In this document: positions 23,401 through 34,486 of the stretch, in pieces
How positions within the stretch are numbered: position 1 is the first letter of the stretch
Layout of the letters: the number at the start of each line of letters is the position of its first letter
Origin: Spongilla lacustris
Taxonomy: Eukaryota; Porifera; Demospongiae; Spongillida; Spongillidae
Direction of reading: 5' to 3'
Length of the DNA: 64,000 nt
Assembly (NCBI GenBank): GCA_949361645.1
Contig: OX442435.1
Span: forward strand, 5,735,696-5,799,695
The notes under the pieces: model-generated
The model's input: only the letters and a program-made list of their open reading frames with translations
Databases searched by the model: none
What the model was told of the DNA's origin: nothing
Translations under genes and position numbers: made by a program

Positions 23401-24905
23401 CACCAGCCCCCTCACCGCAAGCTCATGAACAATACCAGTGGAACCTGTAAAGTCTACACTGCAACTGAACTTAATAAATAAAGCCTCACACTGCAGCCAG
23501 CAGCCCATGGAACCATTCTTACAGAACACCCTCAGCTACCCAGGGCCAATGGGGTAGCCTCCACAAAGTCAGTGAAGATGCCACCCCAAGTTGAGTCAGC
23601 AGCCCCCACACAAACAAGGGCCAATAGGGCCAGCCCCACACAGTACAACCACCAGCCCCTCTCTGCTCACTTCAAATAGAGCCACTAGACCCTCTACCAG
23701 TACACACTGCAAGTCCAGACGGCAGGCCACATGAGTGGAGCCCTCTCACCGATGGAGCCCAGCAAGGAAGTGCCAGCTGCCACACAACCAGTGGTTAATC
23801 GAGCCCCCAGAATAATGCCAGTGGAGAAACCAGCCCTCGCACTGCAAGTGGATTCAGCAACCCCAAAAATTTCAGGGGTACATGTAAATGTACTTGAGGG
23901 GGAAAAGAAAACCACACATGCCCTCTTCAAACACTACAACAGAACAAGTGGAACTTTAAGCCCTCATAGTTAATACTTAGCAGTCCCACAGCCCCCCCCC
24001 CCCCCCCCCCGCTACTGCCTGTCCTACATGTGCAATGAAAGAGGGGCCAATCAGCCAATGGGACAGTACAACCACCAACCCTCTTCATTAGTCAGGGAAC
24101 ATGTTCCAAGAACACATGCTGTCACTACAAGTTGAACCTCAATGCAAGTGGACTTAACAGGCCCACCACACACTGGTGCCAGCCCTCGCCCCTCCTCCCC
24201 CCCCTCAGCCCCCCTCTGCTCACTACATGTCCTTCACTGCAAGTTGCGTCAGCTGTCCATGAGCCAATGGGGGCCATAGAACTACCACTCCGCCTCACTG
24301 CAATCACACACTACCTTTGGAACCAACCATTAACCCCCATACTGCAAGTGAACTCAATACTGCAAAACCTGACCCCCACACTGCCAGCAAGGGAGCACCA
24401 GCTGTTACACAACCAGAGTGTCAATGTGGCCCCCACTTAATGCCAGTGGAGAAGGCAGCCCTCACACTGTAAATTGAGTCAGTAGCCCCATGCAGCAATT
24501 TCAGGCGACATGTGCACGTATATACATGTACCAATGGAATCACACATGCCCCCTTCAAACACTACCAATGGAACCAGTGGAACGTTTAGCCCTCACAGCA
24601 AGTGGACTTATTCCTTAGCAGCCTCCACAGCGCCCACCCTCACCCCACCACTACCTGTCCTTCACTGAAAGAGGGGGCTAATGGGACCATCACCACACAG
24701 TACAACTACCAGCCTTCCTCATAGCAAGTCAATGGAACCATTAACTCCCAAGCTGCAATTGAACTTAGTAACCTCACACTGCAAGTCCAGTCAAAAGCGC
24801 TGCACAACCAGTGGAGCCACCAGCCCTTCCACATGTGGTGTTATCAAACCGTTCACTGCCAGCCGTCAATGGAGCCCCCATAATAATGCCCATACTCTAC
24901 AAATG
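20405..24905. repeat. Arm 2 of the giant inverted repeat (C-rich)
   Basis: The inner 2.88 kb mirrors arm 1. The arm then extends another ~1.6 kb (23287-24905) as a second, more diverged higher-order unit that is inverted relative to about 26230-27640 in arm 3. C tracts sit at 22341-22367, 23321-23345 and 23994-24010. At diagnostic sites near the axis (for example CTTCAAAAGGGTTTG and AAGTCGCTTC) arm 2 agrees with arm 3. Near 22012 (CTCAGCTCACTTC) it agrees with arm 1. Such mixed patterns suggest gene conversion. Confidence 0.88.
20933..21181 (+). CDS. 82-codon ORF with membrane segment (arm 2 copy)
   Basis: Identical in protein to the ORFs at 19622-19870 and 29755-30003. With the arm 1 copy it forms a divergent pair whose 5' ends face the palindrome axis about 530 bases away on each side. 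After the stop, the minisatellite is open only in short, frame-switching stretches. The repeat is therefore probably not translated as one protein, although short ORFs of 70-148 codons recur in each unit. Confidence 0.4.
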   Translation: MVTYNTSEGELVESLNQSADEFELYEYDDRYSSSIHWTRMERLRKVAMAVVPLTLVVVLVIGSEQPLNYQKSHQPHPHIARG

Positions 24906-25418
24906 GTTCCCCTTCATGTGTGGGTTACACTGGTAGTGAGGAGGCTGGTGACTTTGCTGACAGTGTGGGGTCTGCTAACTTCACTTGGGAAGGTGTGATG
25001 CATAATATTGTTGCCTTTATGGACTGTGCCTACGTGTGCAATTTACATGCAGTTGTATATTCCACATGTTACTTTTATGACATTTAAAATGGTACTTATT
25101 GCTCCATGTACATAAAGCACTAGTTTCCAGCAAGAGGGTACATGTACATTTTAGATGTACAACTCAAACCTTCTTGTATGCCTTGCTTGCCTATATAAAC
25201 CAACTACCACCCTAAATTAGTACTGATAGGGCAGGTAATGATATTCACCCACCAATAACAAGGCTTCACTTCACCTCAGATAAAATTGTGTGCACAGAAA
25301 ACAGGTATACAGTGGCTCCAATAGGGACTGGTAATTTACACATAGTGTGGGGGCTAGTAGCTCCACTGGTAGATGATGGCTTGCCTAAAACTGTCGGGGT
25401 GCCAAGTCTATATGCAGT

Positions 25419-25451
<33 letters not shown>

Positions 25452-25490
25452 CTCTGGACCGTTGATTGTAAAGGACAGGAGCTGGCCCCA
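24906..25490. other. Spacer between arms 2 and 3, with a 29-base poly-G
   Basis: Mostly unique AT-richer DNA that separates the C-rich and G-rich arms. A poly-G run of about 29 lies at 25422-25450. No gene seen. Confidence 0.6.
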
Positions 25491-28400
25491 GTGCTAATAT
25501 AAGTCCAATTGCAGTGAGGGCTAATGGTTCCACTGGTTCCATGTGTTGTGTTAGGAGCAGGGAATGTGTGGGTCCATTGGTACATGTAGTTCAGAGGGCT
25601 GGCATTATTGTGGGGTGACGCCTGGTTATGTGGCAGCTGATGGCTGACTGGACTTGCAGTGTGCCTAGTGGCTCCATTTGAAGTGAGCAGAGAGGGGCTG
25701 GTGGTTGTACTGTGCGGAGCTGGCCCTACAGGCTCCTGTTTGTGTGGAGGCTGCTGACTCAACTTGGGCACTGGCTTTGTGGAGGCTACCCCATCGGCTC
25801 TGGAATGGTTCCATAAGTTGTGCATGGGCATGGACATGTGAGGCTATTAAGTTCAGTTGTAGGGAACACTTTACAGGTTCCACTGGTATTGTTCACGAGC
25901 TTGAGGTGAGGGGGCTGGTGGTGGCCCCTCAAATGCTGACTCAACTTATATGCAGCAATAGAAAGGTAGCGGGGGCGTGGGCTGGCCTCAGTGCGTGGTA
26001 CCTGCTAGGTCCACTTGTGGAGTGAGGATTAATGGCTCATCTGGTAGTGAGGGCATGTGTTATCGATACATGTAGTTAGTGGCTCCCCTAAAATTGGTGG
26101 GGATGCCGACTCCATTTGCTGTGTGATGGCTGGCATCTCCACTGGCATTATTGTGGGGGCCACATTTCTGCTAGCAGTGTGGGGGTATGATAACTCTATT
26201 TGTGAGAAGGCTGGTAGCTCCAATGTTTGAGCAGAGGTTCCATTGGCTTGCTATGAGGAAGGCTGGTAGTTGTACTGTGTGGGTATGGTCCCATTAACCC
26301 CCTCTTTCAGTAAAGGACAGGTAGTGGGGGGGGGGGGGGGGGGGGGTGGGCACTGTGGAGGCTGCTAAGGAATAAGTCCACTTGCTGTGAGGGCTAAACA
26401 TTCCACTGGTAGTGTTTGAAGGAGGCATGTGTGATTCCATTGGTACATGCACATGTCCACTGAAATTGTTGCATGGGGCAGTTGACTCCATTTACAGTGT
26501 GAGGGCTGCCTTCTCCACTGGCATTAAGTGGGGGCCACATTGACACTCTGGTTGTATGACAGCTGGTGCTCCCTTGCTGGCAGTGTGGGGGTCAGGTTTT
26601 GCAGTATTGAGTTCACTTGCAGTATGGGGGTTAATGGTTGGTTCCAAAGGTAGTGTGTGATTACAGTGAGGCGGAGTGGTAGTTCTATGGCCCCCATTGG
26701 CTCATGGACAGCTGACGCAACTTGCAGTGAAGGACATGTAGTGAGCAGAGGGGGAGGAGGGGCGAGGGCTGGCACCAGTGTGTGGTGGGTCTGTTAAGTC
26801 CACTTGCATTGAGGTTCAACTGGTAGTGACGGCATGTGTCCATGGTATATGTCCCCTGACCAATGAAGAGGGTTGGTGGTTGTACTGTCCCATTGGCTGA
26901 TTGGCCCCTCTTTCATTGTTAGTAGGGGGGAGGGCTGTGGGGACTGCTACATATTAACTATGAGGGCTTAAAGTTCCACTTGTTCTGTTGTAGTGTTTGA
27001 AGAGGGCATGTGTAGTTTTCTTTTCCCCCTCAAGTACATTTACATGTACCCCTGAAATTTTTGGGGTTGCTGAATCCACTTGCAGTGCGAGGGCTGGTTT
27101 CTCCACTGGCATTATTCTGGGGGCTCGATTAACCACTGGTTGTGTGGCAGCTGGTACTTCCTTGCTGGGCTCCATCGGTGAGAGGACTCAACTGGTGTGG
27201 CTTGCTGTCTGGACTTGCAGTGTGTGTACTGTTAGAGGGTGTAGTGGCTCTATTTGAAGTGAGCAGAGAGGGGCTGGTGGTTGTACTGTGTGGGGCTGGC
27301 CCTATTGGCCCTTGTTTGTGTGGGGGCTGCTGACTCAACTTGGGGTGGCATCTTCACTGACTTCGTGGAGGCTACCCCATTGGCCCTGGGTAGCTGAGGA
27401 TGTTCTGTAAGAATGGTTCCATGGGCTGCTGGCTGCAGTGTGAGGCTTTATTTATTAAGTTCAGTTGCAGTGTAGACTTTACAGGTTCCACTGGTATTGT
27501 TCATGAGCTTGCGGTGAGGGGGCTGGTGGTTCTACTGTGTGGGGGATCCCAGTTGACTCAACTTGTATTGAAAGAAAGATAGTGGGGGGGGGGGGGGGGG
27601 GGTTGGTCCCAATGTGTGGAGCCTGTTAAGACCACTTGCGGAGTGAGGGTTAATGATTGATCTGGTAGTGAGGTCATCACGTGTTGTTGGTACATGTAGT
27701 TCATTGCTCCCCTGAAATTGTTGGGGATGCTGATTCCATTTGCAGCCTGAGGGCTGGCATCTCCATTGGCATTATTGTGCGGGCCACATTTCTGCTAGCA
27801 GTGTGGGGGTATGATAGCTCTATTTGTGGGAAGACTGGTAGCTCCAATGTTTGAGCAGAGGTTCCATTGGCTTGCAATGAGGAAGGCTGGTAGTTGTACT
27901 GTGTGGTGATGGTCCCATTAGCCCCCTCTTTCAGTGAAAGACAGGTTGTGGGGGCTGCTAAGTAATAAGTCCACTTATTGTGAGGGCTAAAAGTTCCACT
28001 GCATGGTTCCATTGGTGGGACATGTGTTATTCCATTGGTACATGTGCGTACATGCACATGTCCCCTGAAATTGTTGGGGCTACTGACTCCATTTCCAGTG
28101 TGAGGGCTGCCTTCTCCACTGGCATTAAGTGGGGGCCACATTGACACTCTGGTTGTGTGACAGCTGGTGCTCCCTTGCTGGCAGTGTGGGGGTCAGGTTT
28201 TGCAGTATTGAGTTCACTTGCAGTATGGGGGTTAATGGTTGGTTCCAAAGGTAGTGTGTGATTGCAGTGAGGCGGAGTGGTAGTTCTATGGCCCCCATTG
28301 GCTCATGGACAGCTGATGCAACTTGCAGTGAAGGACATGTAGTGAGCAGAGGGGGGCTGAGGGGGGGGAGGAGGGGCGAGGGCTGGCACCAGTGTGTGGT

Positions 28401-30537
28401 GGGCCTGTTAAGTCCACTTGCATTGAGGTTCAACTTGTAGTGACGGCATGTGTTCTTGGTACATGTTCCCTGACTAATGAAGAGGGTTGGTGGTTGTACT
28501 GTCCCATTGGCTGATTGGCCCCTCTTTCATTGTACATGTAGGACAGGTAGTAGCAGGGGGGGGGGGGGGGGTTAGAGGGGCTGTGGGGACTGCTACGTAT
28601 TAACTATGAGGGCTTAAAGTTCCACTTGTTCTGTTGTAGTGTTTGAAGAGGGCATGTGTGGTTGTCTTTTCCCCCTCAAGTACATTTACATGTACCCCTG
28701 AAATTTTTGGGGTTGCTGAATCCACTTGCAGTGCGAGGGCTGGTTTCTCCACTGGCATTATTCTGGGGGCTCGATTAACCACTGGTTGTGTGGCAGCTGG
28801 TACTTCCTTGCTGGGCTCCATCGGTGAGAGGGCTCCACTCATGTGGCCTGCCGTCTGGACTTGCAGTGTGTACTGGTAGAGGGTCTAGTGGCTCTATTTG
28901 AAGTGAGCAGAGAGGGGCTGGTGGTTGTACTGTGTGGGGCTGGCCCTATTGGCCCTTGTTTGTGTGGGGGCTGCTGACTCAACTTGGGGTGGCATCTTCA
29001 CTGACTTTGTGGAGGCTACCCCATTGGCCCTGGGTAGCTGAGGGTGTTCTGTAAGAATGGTTCCATGGGCTGCTGGCTGCAGTGTGAGGCTTTATTTATT
29101 AAGTTCAGTTGCAGTGTAGACTTTACAGGTTCCACTGGTATTGTTCATGAGCTTGCGGTGAGGGGGCTGGTGGTTCTACTGTGTGGGGGATCCCAGTTGA
29201 CTCAACTTGTATTGAAAGAAAGATAGTGGGGGGGGGGGGGGGGGGGGGGGGGTTGGTCCCAATGTGTGGAGCCTGTTAAGACCACTTGCGGAGTGAGGGT
29301 TAATGATTGATCTGGTAGTGAGGTCATCACGTGTTGTTGGTACCTGTAGTTCATAGCTCCCCTGAAATTGTTTGGGATGCTGATTCCATTTGCAGCCTGA
29401 GGGCTGGCATCTCCACTGGCATTATTGTGGGGGCCACATCCCTGCTGGCAGTGTGGGTGTCTGATGATCTATCTGCGAGAGGGCTGGTGTCTCCACTGGC
29501 ATTGTGGATGTTAGCTCCATAGGCCAGGTTAGCTGGTGGCTCCCTTGCTGGAATTATGGGGCCTGTTAATTCCACTTGATGGCTCCACTATTTGGAATGT
29601 GAGTCCATTAATTTAAATTGCAGCATGAGGCATAATGGTTCCAAAGGTATATAGTGTGCACTTGCAGTGAGGGGGCTTGTGGTTCTGCTGTGTGGGGATG
29701 GCCTCTTTGGCCCCAGGGCTGCTGAGCGAACTTGTAGTGAAGGGCCTAGCCCCATTAGCCCCTGGCTATGTGGGGGTGGGGCTGGTGGCTCTTTTGGTAA
29801 TTCAGGGGCTGCTCACTCCCTATCACTAATACAACCACCAACGTCAGTGGTACGACCGCCATCGCTACTTTTCTCAATCTCTCCATCCTCGTCCAATGTA
29901 TCGAGCTTGAATATCGATCGTCGTATTCGTACAGTTCGAACTCATCCGCCGACTGATTCAGTGACTCGACGAGCTCGCCTTCACTCGTGTTATACGTCAC
30001 CATATCGTTTATCTACACCGAAAAACAACCGTAACAAGCACTACAATTCAGCCGCCCGTTTGTTTGGTGACCTTATAGGTGTGGTTATCACGCCCTATAG
30101 GAATAGTTGAATATTCATGCACTCCGGAGAATGGAAACTGTTCCGTGTACATATAAAGGCGCGATTCGAGCGGGAAACGTGTACCTACTTTGCACAGCTG
30201 TTTCTCCGTAACGGTTTGTATGAAAATTAACGAACAGAACAAATCAATAGGTATAGGACCTCTCTACCTACAAACCGAATTTGAAGCGACTTGATTACTC
30301 CTACCTAAAGTTATGTCGGGTTTGAACCCGGTGTGGTATCGGACGTTGCAATCCTGGCACGGAGTAAGTGCAAGACCCCAAAATATATTTTAGCATAGAG
30401 AAATGGTGTAGTATGAAGTGCTGAAAATAGGAAGTCAATAGTGCAAACCCTTTTGAAGATATAGCGCTTTGAATTGGATGCTATATACATAAAATTCACA
30501 AGCATCAAAATCTCATAGAACGTTCCATATATATATA
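25491..30537. repeat. Arm 3 of the giant inverted repeat (G-rich)
   Basis: About 5 kb in the same orientation as arm 1 and inverted to arm 2. It contains a decayed unit (25491-26040), a unit at 26040-27636, a unit at 27637-29283 and a terminal part at 29284-30537. The unit boundaries are marked by ACTTGCGGAGTGAGGG at 27637 and 29284, a period of about 1.65 kb. G tracts at about 26325-26346, 27584-27601, 28557-28571 and 29228-29252 differ in length between copies. It ends abruptly at a TA run, after which the sequence is unrelated. Confidence 0.88.
29755..30003 (-). CDS. 82-codon ORF with membrane segment (arm 3 copy)
   Basis: Third identical copy of the ORF starting MVTYNTSEGE with the hydrophobic run VVPLTLVVVLVIG. 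Protein identity in three arms that differ elsewhere by indels means either recent duplication, conversion or selection; the sequence alone does not decide. Confidence 0.4.
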   Translation of the reverse strand: MVTYNTSEGELVESLNQSADEFELYEYDDRYSSSIHWTRMERLRKVAMAVVPLTLVVVLVIGSEQPLNYQKSHQPHPHIARG

Positions 30538-30540
30538 TAT

Positions 30541-31074
30541 GCAGCGACAAAAACAGCGTTGTGTTGTTTTGCATGGGGTGTACTTCTGTCATGGATTCAT
30601 ATGGGATGCCCTCATGCGCCCCGGGGTATCTCAGGCAGTCCTGTCCCTTCTCTGTTGTCCACCTCTTACATGCATGGGCTCTTCTGGATCACCTTCAGGT
30701 GCTCCAGTTTCTTCACTTTCCTCCTAGGAGCACTCTCAGTCTACTGAAAACCTTTATTGAAGTGGATTCACTTCATCGTCACTTTCAACCTCGGTCACCA
30801 TCTGCTTCTCCTCAGCCTTCTTCTACCCCACTCTTCCCCAGCCCTACATCCTACATTTGCACAGCTATTCCAACCCATGATGCTACACTTCAGCAATCAA
30901 CCTCGAGTTTATAGCTGACACTCTGCAGCTTGTACACCACAACCACACGAATCCCTGCATCTTGTTCACAGACGTAGTTTTCCAATACACAATCTCCAAC
31001 ACCTTCAGTTCCTTCTCCTCAGCATTCATCTGATCAACCCCTGCGGTCAACATCCGACCTTTGGCCAAAGCCAC
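30541..31074. other. Unassigned region with Ser/Pro-rich ORF
   Basis: Unique DNA just outside arm 3. A plus-strand ORF (30561-30914) is Ser/Pro-rich (HFQPRSPSASPQPSSTP) and a minus-strand ORF (30883-31080) contains AEEKELKVLEIVYWKTT. Neither is recognised and they overlap each other. Confidence 0.3.
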
Positions 31075-31240
31075 TGTCACGCAAAAATTATACTGGACGA
31101 ATTTTTACCGGGCGGTATACTTTTGGCAGCCATAACTAAACCACCCGGTACAGTTTTTGGTGTCCAAATGTGCATGTACCTACCTTGCCAAAAGTGTCCG
31201 GATAGGGAGAAAGGGTGATTAGCTGTATTTTACGTCATCA
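31075..31240. mobile_element. Orphan Ginger-like terminus
   Basis: Starts TGTCACGCAAAAATTATAC. It then follows the left end of the element at 54369: CACCCGGTACA, CTTGCCAAAAGTGT and a GAGAAAGGG..ATT word at similar spacing. No matching right end was found downstream, so this is a truncated copy. Confidence 0.65.
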
Positions 31241-31558
31241 TACAATGTTTACATATGATAGGTTAATAAGGTTAATTCTCATTGTTATACATGGATGCAT
31301 GTGATCTAACACATATTTCCTTAACCTTAATTATGTCATGAATGAATGAAAACTACTTATGGCAGTAATGGTTGCTCTTAACTACTTACATACAAAGCCG
31401 ACTTTCTAGCTACAGTACTATAAACCAGCTATACCATTGGGGCATCAAATAAAGTTATTCACCTGTGTCTATATCATATGCTGGCATGGCCGGTAAATGT
31501 TCGGCAGGAGGCCTCCGGGACTGCGTGTTTGTTCGCTTCACAGCACATCTAGTCTTCA

Positions 31559-32232
31559 CAGGGGCGTCGGAAGGGTCAAAAATTCGGTACGGCTCGGGGG
31601 AGGGGCAACCACACCCATCGTCCCGGGAGGGTGCGGGAGGGGGGCACCCCTCCCGCCCAGCAAGGGGTGTGGGGGAGCGCTGTAAGCTCCCCCACCGGGG
31701 TCTGGAGCGGAGCCCCAGGAGCCAACGCTTTTATAGTAGAAAAACTCGTGCAAAATCTGCACGGATTAAGCGGTGAAAACAGATACAAGTGTTCTGAATA
31801 GACTCATTGCGGAGAACGATGAACAGTAATTCCCTGCTAACTCCCTGTTACTTGTTCTAAAGATAAACCAGGCAGCTTGAAATGATCGCTTTTTCGGGTG
31901 TATTTGGCCAAAACTTCGTTTAGGAAAACCCTGCAATGATGGTTGATTTGGCGCTATTATTCTCTCCGTAGGCCAATAGGCGTAGTAGTGCTCAACCCCG
32001 TGATACTAGAGCTAGAACTCATTGATAACTGGCAATAAAGAAGGACTGACAAAAAAAAATCAAGCAGCTGCAAAGCAATCAGACTTTGCGCGCATGCGTA
32101 CGTATATGATAGTGTGTAAACGCGTGTAACTTTCATTAACTAGTTAATACATGTAGGGGGTGTGGTTGGGTGCAGTCCTTAAAATTTGGTACGGCCATGG
32201 CCGGACCGGCCCTATAGGGCGCGACGCCCTTG
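31559..32232. mobile_element. 674-bp MITE with CTTCA target duplication
   Basis: Left end CAGGGGCGTCGGAAGGG, right end CGACGCCCTTG, with the shared word GGTACGGC further in. CTTCA lies immediately outside both ends (31554-31558, 32233-32237). The left third is GC-rich with GGAGGG and CCCTCCC hairpins. No transposase. Confidence 0.8.
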
Positions 32233-32563
32233 CTTCATATGGATAGTACAGACATGTACGTGTGCAAAAAGTCAAGATATGTCACCGCACGGGACTCGAC
32301 ATCAGATCTGATATAGCTATAAATCGCCCTTTCTCACGAACCTCTCTGCCTGCACTTTTTGCCACCAACTTGTCTCCAAATCTAGGTCTGCGCGTTTCAC
32401 ATCACCATCGCTGTAGATTTAGAGCAAATACACCTGATGGAGTACTTCGTCATCATGTCAGCCACTTCTGCAACTACTCTTGAAGAAGTTTTCAGCTTCA
32501 GTCCCCCACCCTGCGTTTCGTTCCTGCCAGATTAAAGCCAGCCTTTGCTAAAATCCTTGCAAG

Positions 32564-32719
32564 TGTAGTGACCCCTGACTCAGCAAGTAGTTACCAGGTA
32601 AGAAGGACTATGATAGTACAAAAGGTACAGCATTTATACACACATATGCACATGCGCACAACATATATATAGGTCAGAGTCCGTCAGACAGTCAGATGCG
32701 CTAAGCCTGAGACACTACA
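32564..32719 (-). repeat. 156-bp LTR of a Gypsy retrotransposon
   Basis: Read on the minus strand it starts TGTAGTG and ends CACTACA, a perfect 7-base terminal inversion. It contains a TATAAATG promoter-like box. It follows directly after the Gypsy pol 3' end. A purine-rich AAGAGGATG just before the TG end can serve as polypurine tract. The other LTR was not found in the window. Confidence 0.65.
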
Positions 32720-33155
32720 TTGCATCCTCTTCAATTAGATGTGTCCACACATCTGGAAGAGTAATTGGGTTCCCATAACGTTCAGGTGGTTTTGTTTTCC
32801 TCGATGATCGTCGAAGCCCTGCTGGCACTGCATTTCTGTGGTTATTGGCCTCAGGTGGTATCGGAAGGGCTGCATTTGGTGGTACGGCATGTTGGTGGGG
32901 AGCATCTATCACAGGTGGTGTAGGAAGAACTGCAATGGTTGACCTCCACTGTATTATCCGGGATGATGACAGGTTGGTCCATCTCAGTGAATTCAAGCTC
33001 TTCCTCTTCATTTTCCACTGCGCTGTCTCCACTGTGCTCCATATGCTCTTCCTGATTCACCACCCTCTCAGCAATTGGTACATTGCCTAGAGGTGTTGGC
33101 TTGAGGCGATTAAAATGAACAACACGTTTACATCGTGGTCGAGCACAATCCACAA
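32720..33155 (-). pseudogene. Gypsy-type pol C-terminus
   Basis: Minus-strand ORFs in two overlapping frames carry RVVHFNRLKPTP, the typical end of the integrase C-terminal domain of Gypsy elements, then an acidic linker, then LRRSSRKTKPPERYG, the basic tail often seen at the end of such polyproteins. A frameshift separates the two halves near 32850-33030. Upstream integrase, RNase H and RT are absent, so only the 3' 10% of the element survives next to its LTR. Confidence 0.75.
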
Positions 33156-33429
33156 TGATGATGCCACCAAAGTGTGTATACTTCCTTCAACAAAGAGCAA
33201 ATTAAGGCAGACACTTCAGACACCTATTTACTTCTTATGCAACTTGTGGTCCAAGAACGAATTTAGTACACTTTGAAGTCCTGCCAAAGAATGTGCTACT
33301 CCTGTCAGGTGGTTCTCATCAAACTCATGAAAATGTAAAAAGTGAAATAGATTCAGTGGTATCCATGTTGGATGCCTCTACTATCCCTTTGCCCACATAA
33401 ATCTGCAGTGCACTTCGAGACATTGTCAA

Positions 33430-33641
33430 CCTCCTGGCATCAGGTAAAGTACCCTCTCAAGCGTCCACCTATACCTTGCTGGGGGCTCTTTGACTGCACA
33501 GGGCTAAACAAGTTGAAGACTGGGTGTCCACCAGACAACAGACCCATCGCAGTTGGGGAGACATTAAGGAGGTTGACGGGGAAATGCCTATGTGATATTA
33601 TCAAGGACAAGGCGGGGAATAATTTACTTAATTTTGCATAG
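33430..33641 (+). pseudogene. Reverse-transcriptase fragment inside copy 1
   Basis: Encodes RPIAVGETLRRLTGKCLCDI (read with one split) and IIKDKAG, a segment that recurs in the RT at 49130 as GEALRRLVGKCLCSMLKDKA. Only about 50 codons remain. Because copy 2 has the same fragment, its insertion predates the duplication. Confidence 0.65.
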
Positions 33642-33779
33642 CGTTTTGCTACTCTTTACTGTTGTCTGCCATAAAAGCATAAATACCACCCCAAAAAGGA
33701 AACTGCATGTAGACAGCATAAAACACCCACAAACTACACGAAGTTTAAACCTTCATTCATTGTTCTCATTGTATTCTTA

Positions 33780-33957
33780 TTCAGTTTTTTACACCAACAT
33801 CACAATACAAAACTCATCTCTTCAACTGAATTTGGACCGCATCCCAAATGACATGTCAGACTCACTAGTGTTGCAGATTACGTCAGGTTGTGTGAACAAA
33901 TCTACTGACGTTTATGTCAATGTGAGTGCAACTTTAAATTATAACAAACTAATGTAG
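33780..33957 (+). CDS. Putative extracellular exon, copy 1
   Basis: Open frame with LQITSGCVNKSTDVYVNVSA, ending NYNKLM and a TAG. The copy-2 version at 36604-36775 is nearly identical in its C-terminal half. The N-glycosylation-like sites (NKS, NVS) and alternating hydrophobic residues suggest a beta-rich extracellular domain. Exon borders are uncertain; a TTTTTTACACCAAC tract precedes it. Confidence 0.4.
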
Positions 33958-33999
33958 AGAAAACACCTGTGGTTATGTGCATGTATTGCAATACTTTTC

Positions 34000-34187
34000 A
34001 GAAAAAAGTTAATTACTTCACTCCGACCTTGAGCATTGTACTGCACAGCATTTCAGAATGCACTTTAACCACACACTGTGAAGTTTGTATAGTAGGATAT
34101 AAGAGATCAAACTACAACAAAATTCTGAACACAAAAGTGGTATTTTCATTTGGTGAGCACATTATCCAAATCAATGTTGATTTATGA
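34000..34187 (+). CDS. Putative Cys-containing exon, copy 1
   Basis: The frame reads SISECTLTTHCEVCIVGYKR and then VVFSFGEHIIQINVDL before TGA. Three Cys in CTLTTHCEVC and a beta-strand-like tail suggest a disulphide-bonded extracellular segment. Copy 2 (36826-37011) is the same with a few substitutions and two extra codons (VY). Whether the TGA is used or spliced around is not known. Confidence 0.4.
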
Positions 34188-34224
34188 GGTAAACTTACAT
34201 TCCAGATGCATACTGTGCTAACAG

Positions 34225-34486
34225 GTACTACAATATTTCATCAAGCTCTCAGACAGTGTGTATTTCACAAGGTGAAGGTGCTTGCTTTGTCTGTACTCTA
34301 CCTGGACAAAGCAGATCTGACATTTGGGAAGTGAATGGCCAGGATGTAGCTCAATACAGTAATGCAGTAGGAGCTCTGATAGTTGCCAATACCAGCACAT
34401 TGTTTGGAGGCCCAACAATGACCTCCACACTTACATGTGGTACTAAAGAATACAACATGACTGTATCTATTATATATGCAAGTTAG
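34225..34486 (+). CDS. Ig-like domain exon, copy 1
   Basis: Acceptor GCTAACAG, then a frame of about 86 codons ending IIYAS and TAG. Features that look like an immunoglobulin-type fold are GEGACFVCTLPG (first Cys), IWEVNG (central Trp) and TLTCGTKEYNMTVTI-like end (second Cys, then a strand), with N-glycosylation motifs. The first-to-last Cys distance of about 58 residues fits an Ig or Ig-like domain. The protein is changed at a few positions only relative to copy 2, which argues against free decay. Part of a secreted or receptor-like gene; I do not recognise a named family. Confidence 0.5.
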
